NCBI GenBank assembly: GCA_016714895.1
Contig: JADKBV010000011.1
Coordinates: forward strand, 372,001 to 436,000
DNA from: Saprospiraceae bacterium
Lineage (GTDB): Bacteria > Bacteroidota > Bacteroidia > Chitinophagales > Saprospiraceae
Direction: 5' to 3'
DNA: 64,000 bases
Part shown: positions 54,301 through 61,200 of the stretch, in pieces
Layout of the letters: every line of letters starts with the position of its first letter
Position numbering within the stretch: the stretch's first letter is position 1
The notes under the pieces: model-generated
Told to the model about the DNA's origin: nothing
What the model saw: the letters and a program-made list of their open reading frames with translations, nothing else
The model's database searches: none
Position numbers and translations under genes: made by a program

Positions 54301-54491
54301 CATTGACTGATCCGGGTCAAAAAGTTGACTTAAGTGTTTATAATTCTTTTGGTCAGTTGATTATGACTAAAGATATGAGTTCTGCAAATCAAACAACCAT
54401 TGATGTTTCAATATTAGTAAATGGTTTATACTCTGTAGAAATCAGATCAGGAAGACAAAAAGCTACCAAAAAATTGGTAGTAATACATTAA
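51342..54491 (+). CDS. Secreted thioredoxin-like, SprB-repeat protein with T9SS domain
   Basis: A 1049-residue exported protein. Signal peptide 1-20 (ending AKA) is followed by a thioredoxin/TlpA-like domain (about 25-180) with the redox pair Cys62-Cys65 in TWCGPCW and a cis-Pro region (ITYFPTLYGI). SprB-type repeats follow (about 185-250 and 255-330, for example GTYTYEWDNGETSQRIENLSP). A run of Ig/PKD-like modules with paired cysteines covers the middle (VTCTQAEV- and TTTNGNIVSGENTLTP-like repeats). Two more SprB-like repeats sit near 810-960. A type A T9SS sorting domain ends it (LSPNPSTDKVVVDF to KKLVVIH). A redox domain on a surface repeat protein is unusual. A strong terminator follows. 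Confidence 0.88.
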   Translation: MKHVYLFLFFILFGSYQAKAVLPDGTVAPNWTLTDLNGNTHNLHNILNSGKHVILDFSATWCGPCWNYHNTHALSTLWNLYGPNGTDEIMVFFIEGDVNTTTPCLYGLPTCQGGTQGDWVTGTPYPIIDLLTNEVRNQYQITYFPTLYGIRAQDKRVFEVGQRSVSQWETWLFESFAMDYTATIEDNTCRGNGSVSLDVTDGYGSKFYQWSSGGPSSPTITGLQAGTYNCRITDSNGYFVDTEDFIVEGVPDLEAILDERIDVLCNGDANGILEVSADGGSGTYTYEWDNGETSQRIENLSPGTYTVTIIDGYDCDVVSDFVITEPSALFGTAYSFDAPCNDDEGYVELSGLFGTAPYLYDMGGTPQTDPYFYNLPIGTYDYNVTDANGCLYTGEFFIEQIPGPNAVAATQGNLSCTQLQTTVTGQGSATGQNITYQWTTQNGQIVSGANSLNAVVNAAGTYTLKVTNTSNQCFNEASTVVVMNGVLPQALVADALPLTCVATERTLDGTGSSQGSEYTYLWSTTNGNIVSGETTLTPVVNEPGDYQLQVTNTSNGCVKTTTETLNENVALPPLSVTDGEITCTQTSVELCGTTDTLLSIVWTIGEEEITANCVTVSVVGEIQARVTGDNGCVTQRTATVTASADLPQVSVSNPDEVTCTQAEVGLLATLQGNPEDFTIVWTTTNGNIVSGENTLTPVVNSGGVYNLSVVNNANGCTTNKSVTVEEDTDLPVSSFVYEQEGENLELSSTVTGEGVTILWDLGNGTTSTDPEVNVKFDVTGLYTICLTATNECGDDVTCTEILYVTTLKTTEVLTQVSCFNGQNGSIIVTPEGGLPDYEIVWEGPNGFASTSFELTGLSAGIYKALVSDAHGNVVEITHEITQPSEIVQTSVEIINEVNGNGQGSVHPEVTGGTGSYTYEWSNGANTKDLDKIGAGSYTLVVKDENGCEKTFGPYVVENTVNAENVNFVKNFTLSPNPSTDKVVVDFTLTDPGQKVDLSVYNSFGQLIMTKDMSSANQTTIDVSILVNGLYSVEIRSGRQKATKKLVVIH

Positions 54492-54545
54492 TTGATGCGT
54501 AGGCCCGATACGGGCATTTTAATAAATTAGTAAGGATTAGATAAG

Positions 54546-54576
54546 GTCCGGTGGAATGTTCCACCGGACTTTTTTT
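54546..54576 (+). terminator. Rho-independent terminator
   Basis: An 11-bp perfect stem (gtccggtggaa 54546-54556 with ttccaccggac 54559-54569) with a 2-base loop is followed by seven T. It starts 55 bases after the stop of the thioredoxin-SprB gene. Confidence 0.9.
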
Positions 54577-54579
54577 GTA

Positions 54580-54811
54580 TCTTAAAGTGTCGTTTTTGGG
54601 TGTTAAGTAAATAATTAAGTTAAAATTATTTTTTTTGTATAGGGGTAAAAGCCACAAATTTGTGTCTATGGTAATATACTAAACATTTCGGTGTGCTAAG
54701 ACTACATAAGAATTAATACATCATAGCATTCTCGAATTTTAGATTGGATAAAGATCTGATCGAACTATTCACTTGAGCATGTGGTGTCGGAAACCACATG
54801 CTTTTTTTTTA
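54580..54811 (+). ncRNA. Possible small RNA ending at the second terminator
   Basis: The segment between the two strong terminators has no protein-coding potential, yet ends in its own terminator, which needs a transcript to act on. A small RNA of up to about 200 bases starting somewhere after 54577 would explain it. I could not match it to 6S RNA, tmRNA or another known RNA, and no promoter is certain. Confidence 0.25.
54776..54811 (+). terminator. Second rho-independent terminator
   Basis: A 10-bp perfect stem (agcatgtggt 54776-54785 with accacatgct 54793-54802) with a 7-base loop is followed by a run of T to 54810. No gene ends directly upstream of it. Confidence 0.85.
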
Positions 54812-55056
54812 GTTTAAACAAAAAAAGTTTTGGTGCATCCAGATCACTTTTGGATAAAATGAAGATATTATTAAAAAATGAGAAGACTGATATGCAGATT
54901 TTACAATGTATGAAAAAATTAGAATCACTTTTTTGATGGCTGATATTGATTAAGAACGGGAGAGGAGAGGATTGGAAATTTTTGTAAGAATGACCCAAAC
55001 AACAATAAAAATAAAAAAAAAATTATAAATATATTATGCATTATAAAAAATTGTAA

Positions 55057-55064
55057 TATATTTG
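55057..55064 (+). promoter_or_regulatory. -7 box for the giant adhesin-like gene
   Basis: TATATTTG is an exact match to TAnnTTTG, 136 bases before the ATG at 55201. No -33 TTTG is visible at the right distance. Confidence 0.4.
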
Positions 55065-55200
55065 CCCTTAATTTATACCGCCTACCTGAATATAATGATG
55101 TAATGTGAAATAAAATCGGTTGTTATTTCCTGTTATATTATTAGTGGAATGTTGATAGAACAAAAAATTGGATCTTAAAATTTTTTGTAAAACTTTCATT

Positions 55201-58200
55201 ATGGGTATTCAAATCTTCAAGTATTTTTCTTTGAAATCATTTATATTGGTTTCAATTTTTGTATTTTCAGGTATTTCACTTACCGGGCAGATTACCGGTA
55301 CAGTTGCAACTACAGAATCAAGGTGTATTTCCGATGGTTCTGTATGCATAACCAATGCTGATCCAACTAGTCTGTATATTTTGACTGGGAATAATATTCC
55401 TCAGCTTGGGCCATTTACTCCTGTTAATGGAATGGTTGTGTTTACAGATATTCCTTCAGGTCCTTATACCATCACTGAATTAAGAGATGATAATTCTGAA
55501 GGGACACAAAGTGTTACTGTACCGGGGAATTATTTTCAAAATTGGATTTTTAGTGCTGAAGCACAGTTTCAGTCTTGTGTAAATGGTACACCAGTGGTTT
55601 CTATTGGAAACTTCCAGATATTAAATGCATCACCGGATCAGCAAAGAAGTCCATATACTTATCGAATCTCCACAAAAGGGGGTTCACTTCCTGCTGATGG
55701 TCAGGGCAGTCCCCCTTTTCAAAATGTAACTTCATTTCCAATCACATACCCTGGTGGATTAAATGGATATTATGAGTTGCAGGCAAAGGATTCTTGCGGA
55801 AATTATAAAACAATAAACGTGTATGTACCCGCTACTGCACCTTCGCCATCTTTAGAAGTAAGTTTTTCAAACTTTACCAGTTGTGCGGGTAACGCAGTCT
55901 ATACGGCAACGGCGACCGGAGGTACACCACCATATATATATTCCATAATTGCCCCAAGTACTGATCAGGTAGGAACTACATTCACTTCGAATAATCCTGT
56001 AAATTTCAATCTGACAGCCAATGGTACATATACAATTGAAGTAATGGATCAATGTGGAGGAATTACCTCACAGACAGTAAATGTCAGGCCATATACCAGG
56101 CCTGGTGCTCAAGCCTGGGGAGGTACGGGAAATTGTAATCCAATGCCAAATGGATTAGGAGAGATTGGAATTTATATTTCAGGGGATGGAATCGGACCAT
56201 ATTCCGCTACAATCACCAATAATTGCGGCGCTCCTGTGATAAATCTAACAAATCTTACACCAAATGCTGCAACTTATGTTAATAATTTAATCAGACCTTG
56301 TATATATACAGTTACAGTTGAGGATGGTTGTATGTTTACGACTACTTTTGATGTTGAATTACTGCCACCCTCACCAGGAATTCTTGGACATTATAATTAT
56401 ACAAATTGTCCTAACATTAATGGAACACAATTCGTTCAGACTATTGGTGTTGGATTTGGACCTCCATATTCTCCTCAATCTCCGTTTACTTTTGAGATTT
56501 TTGATGCTTCAAATAATTTGTTGACGGGATATCCGGTCACACAAGGTGGTAGTGAAGTTTATCAATCACTACCAGCTGGCAATTACACATATAGAATTAC
56601 AGATGCCTGTGGAGCGACAACGGTTTTACAGCCATTTACTATTCAGCCTTACCTGAACCCTACAGTATCTGTAAATACAAATAATCTATGTTTTGGTGCA
56701 GGTCAGGCTGTTGTGGAAGGTATAAATAATAACCCTCTTAGTCCTTCAACCTATCAATATCAGATTCAATCAGGACCCTCAAGAGTTGGCGAGGGGCCAG
56801 AAACGGATTCTGATCCAAATACAGGAAAATTTTCAAGCTTAGTCAGTGGAGGAACTTATACTTTTAGTTTTTATGACGGATGTAAAACAGTGACAACTTC
56901 TGTAACAATTCCTGAGTATGATCAACCAACATTTGAAGTGGGATTTGGAGCTATTTGTCCGGGAAATTCGACATCTTTCCTCGAAGTTATTAATCTTCAA
57001 CCTGAAGGTGAAGTTGTTGGACCTTACTTATGGAGGGTTATTGCAGAAGATTCTGACTTATTCACTGACCCTTTGCCATATCCAAGCAGCAATGGTCAAA
57101 CAAGCCCTATTTTCGCTAATTTGCCTCCAAAAAACCTGGCACAGGATGTTGCAACATATCAGATTTTGGGAAATGATGCTTGTAAAAACTCATATTTAGG
57201 TTCAGGAAAAATAGGTGTTCTTCCGGATCAGACATTAATATTAAACACTACAAACATTTGCCCTAGTGGAAATGCTATTATCAGGGCAAGAGTGTCGACA
57301 CCTTTAGCAGGAGGTACATATGTTTACTACAAAGACGGCCTACAAATTGCAATGAGTACAACCTTGTTTACAAATCTTACAAATGCTATGCCCGGAGTTT
57401 ATTCAGTCAGAGTATATCCGGATTTTAACGGAGACCCAACTTGTTTTACTGAGTCACCTGGTGTTACAGTAAACGGAACCATGCAAATTGTTTGTTCTGG
57501 CATTGACCCAACCTGTGACCAATTAGATGGAGGTTCAGTTTCTGTATCAGCAACAAATGGTGTAGAACCATATACCTATTTATGGTCAAACGGAAATTCA
57601 AATGCTACAGTTAATGGACTTGTAGGTGGAACCTATACAGTTTGTGTACTCGATGCGAATATGTGTGCACTTGATTGTACTCAAGAACTAATTGTGCCAC
57701 AATGTGACTCACTGGATATAGCCCTTACAAAAATATTAACTTCTCCTTTAATACCGGTTCAGATAGGTGATGACGCTACGTTTACAATCACTGTTTTCAA
57801 TCAGGGAACTGACCCGATAGACAGTGTACAAATTGTAGATTATATACCAGCAGGATATATTTTTAACTCAGCCGATAATGCAAACTGGACAGGTAGTGCA
57901 CCTAGTGTATATTATACAGCGACAGTAAATAATGGTTTACTTCCCGCAGGCGGAATAGCCCCGGCATCTTCTGTTACTTTTACTATAGTGCTTGAAGTTG
58001 CTGCAACTGCCAACGCAAATAACATAAACAATTTTGCAGAGATCTCAGGGGTAAGAGACACAGCCGGAAATGAAAATGGTGATGATATCGACAGTACACC
58101 GGATAACGACCCGACAAATGATGCCGGTGGACAGATCGGTAGCGATGCTGATAATTATATAAACGGAGATGGTACAGGTACACCGGGCGACGGTGTTGCT

Positions 58201-61200
58201 GCAACTGACGAGGATGATCACGATGGAGCTACGGTTCGGTTTATAGATGTCGCTTTGGTAAAAGACATCAGTCCTGCTTCTCCACCGCCATATTCTTACG
58301 GTTCACCTGTAACGTATGTGATTACAGTTAGCAATCAAAGTAATGAAGCTGTTTATAATGTTGAAATTGAAGACGATCTTCCGTCAGGTTTCAGTTTTTC
58401 ACCCAACAATGGATGGGTAGAAACCACTCCGGGTATATTGACCAATACCATTGCCGGACCTATTGCGCCGGGGGGAAATAGTTCTGTTGAGCTTATTTTG
58501 ACGCCCATCCCAAGCAATCTACCTAATGCATATGTAAACCAGGCACAGGTTACAGGTTTTGATGACGAAAATGGTGATCCGATAGGAGACAGAGATATTG
58601 ATAGTGATCCGGGCAACGGACCTTCAGGAGGTACCGAAGACGATGATGATAATGAAGTGATAGAAATTTTTGACCTTGCTCTTCAAAAGAGATTGGTGAC
58701 AACACCACCATACAGTTATGGTCAAACGCATACTTTTGAAATTGAAGTATTTAATCAGGGTAACGTACCGGCTAGTAATATCATTGTAAAAGATTATATT
58801 CCTGCAGGATATAGTTATGTTGCCAATAACGGATGGACAGGTGCTTATCCGAATATCCAAAATACCATCGCCGGACCGATAGCTCCGGGATCAAGTGCTG
58901 TCCTGACATTAGAATTGACATTACAACCTACAGGTTCCGGTGATTTTACCAATTATGCTGAAATAGCTGCAGGTGACGGTCCTTCCGGACCGGGATTTGA
59001 TGCCGACAGTAATCCTGATAGTGATACCGGTGACGAAAGAGATGTTGAGCCCGGAGATCCGGATGATGACAATATCAACGGTGGCGGACCAAATGCAGGA
59101 GAAGATGAAGATGATCACGACCCTGCCGGACCATCGATTTTTGACCTGGCATTACGAAAAACAGTAGATACGGCATTGCCAAGCTACAGCTACGGTCAGG
59201 ATGTCATGTATACCATTACCGTATTTAATCAAGGGAATATACCTGCCAGAGATATTGTCGTAAGAGATACGATACCTTGCGGATTTGAATTTGATCCGAC
59301 AGATCCTGCCAATATTGCCTGGACGCAAAGTGGATCGGTAATTACAAATACCATTACTTCGGTATTAAATCCGGGACAGTTTACACAAGTTATGGTCAAC
59401 TATATAGTAAGACCTTGCTACACAGATCCGGCAACAGCCTGGACAAATTATGCAGAAATCAGTGCAGCTGTCAATGATGAAACCGGACTTCCGGGAGACG
59501 ATATAGACAGTGATCCTGATGATAACATGAATAATGATAACGGTGGTGTTCCTGACTTTAACGGAGTTATGAGTGGAACAGACAATACTATCAATAACGA
59601 AAACGGAGATGAGGACGATAATGATCCACACCAAATACAGGTATTTGACCTGGCATTGAGAAAAGTCCTGACGACAGCAGGTCCTTACAGTTATGGTCAG
59701 TTACTAACCTTTACGATAGATGTTTTCAATCAGGGAAATGTGACAGCTCAAAATATAGTGATCAGTGACTATTTACCTACAGGATATAGTTTTGTAGCCA
59801 ATAACGGATGGACAAGTGTCGGACCGGGATTATTACAAAACACAATAGCCGGACCTTTGGCTCCCGGAGCATTCACTACGTTGACACTACAATTGACCCT
59901 TGAAACAGGAGCAAATCAAACAAGCTGGGATAATTATGCGGAAGTGAGTGCGACACAAGATGACCAGGGCAATAACAGAAATGATGATGCAGACAGCGTC
60001 ACGGATACAAATCCGAATAATGATAATCCTGTCACGCCGGGAGATCCGGATGATGATACCATTACAGGTCTTGGACCAAATGCTGGTGAAGATCAGGATG
60101 ATCACGACCCGGCTGCACCTGTAGTGGTTGATATAGCATTAAATAAAACAGTTACCACAGCCGGACCATATAACTATGGTCAGACAGTGAATTACGATAT
60201 TACTTTGACGAATCAGGGTAACATTCCATTGACCAATATTGTCGTTAAAGACGAATTGCCATGCGGAATGACGTACTCAGGTGGCAGCCAGCCATGGACT
60301 GTTGTGGGCAATGAAGCGTCCACAACCTATACAGGATTGTTGCAGCCATTTACTTCAGCCACGATTACCATCAGTGTTACTTTGAATGAATGTTATACCA
60401 ATCCGGGTACAGCATGGAATAATATAGCACAGGTAGTTTCTATGGAAGATGAGGATGGCGATGATGTAAGTGATGATGATGTGGATTCTGACCCTGACAA
60501 TGACGATCCGTCTGAAGATGATCAGGATGATGAAACCCTTCAGATTTTTGATCTTGCATTGACAAAAGTGATTGCAACTCCGGCTCCATATACATACGGT
60601 CAGTTGTTGACTTTTGATATTACCGTTTCCAATCAGGGAAATACAACAGCGCAAAACATAGTCATCAGTGATTATTTGCCGCAAGGTTACAGTTTCGTAG
60701 CCAATAACGGATGGACAAGTGCCGGTCCGGGATTGTTACAAAATACGGTAGCGGGTCCTGTGGAGCCAGGTACTTCAACTACCCTAACCCTTGAATTAAC
60801 CCTAGAAACAGGTGTAAGCCAGACTTCATGGGATAATTACGCAGAAGTTACTTCAGCAGAAGATAATGGAGGTAATGATGTCGATCACGATGCAGACAGT
60901 AATCCTGATTCGGATCCAACTAATGATAACCCGGTCACTCCGGGCGATCCTGATGATGACAATGTGACAGGAGGTGGCCCTAATGCCGGAGAAGATGAGG
61001 ACGACCACGATCCTGCCGGTGTAGATATCATTGATATAGCCTTAAATAAAACAATAACCACGGCCGGACCATATAGTTATGGTCAGACAGTGAGTTATGA
61101 TATCACCCTGACCAATCAGGGTAATGTACCATTGACCAATATAGTGGTAAAAGATGAATTGCCTTGTGGAATGACGTATTCAGGAGGCAGTCAGCCATGG

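Larger units (their letters stand above)
54492..55200. other. Long intergenic region with two terminators
   Basis: About 710 bases without a credible gene. It contains the terminator of the upstream gene (54546), a second independent terminator (54776), a possible small RNA between them, and a -7 box at 55057 for the giant downstream gene. A 77-codon open frame on the minus strand (54765-54998) runs through the second terminator and has no domain. Confidence 0.6.

Noticed and set aside
54765..54998. 77-codon minus-strand open frame in the intergenic region
   Set aside because: It runs through the terminator hairpin at 54776-54802, has no start signal and no domain.
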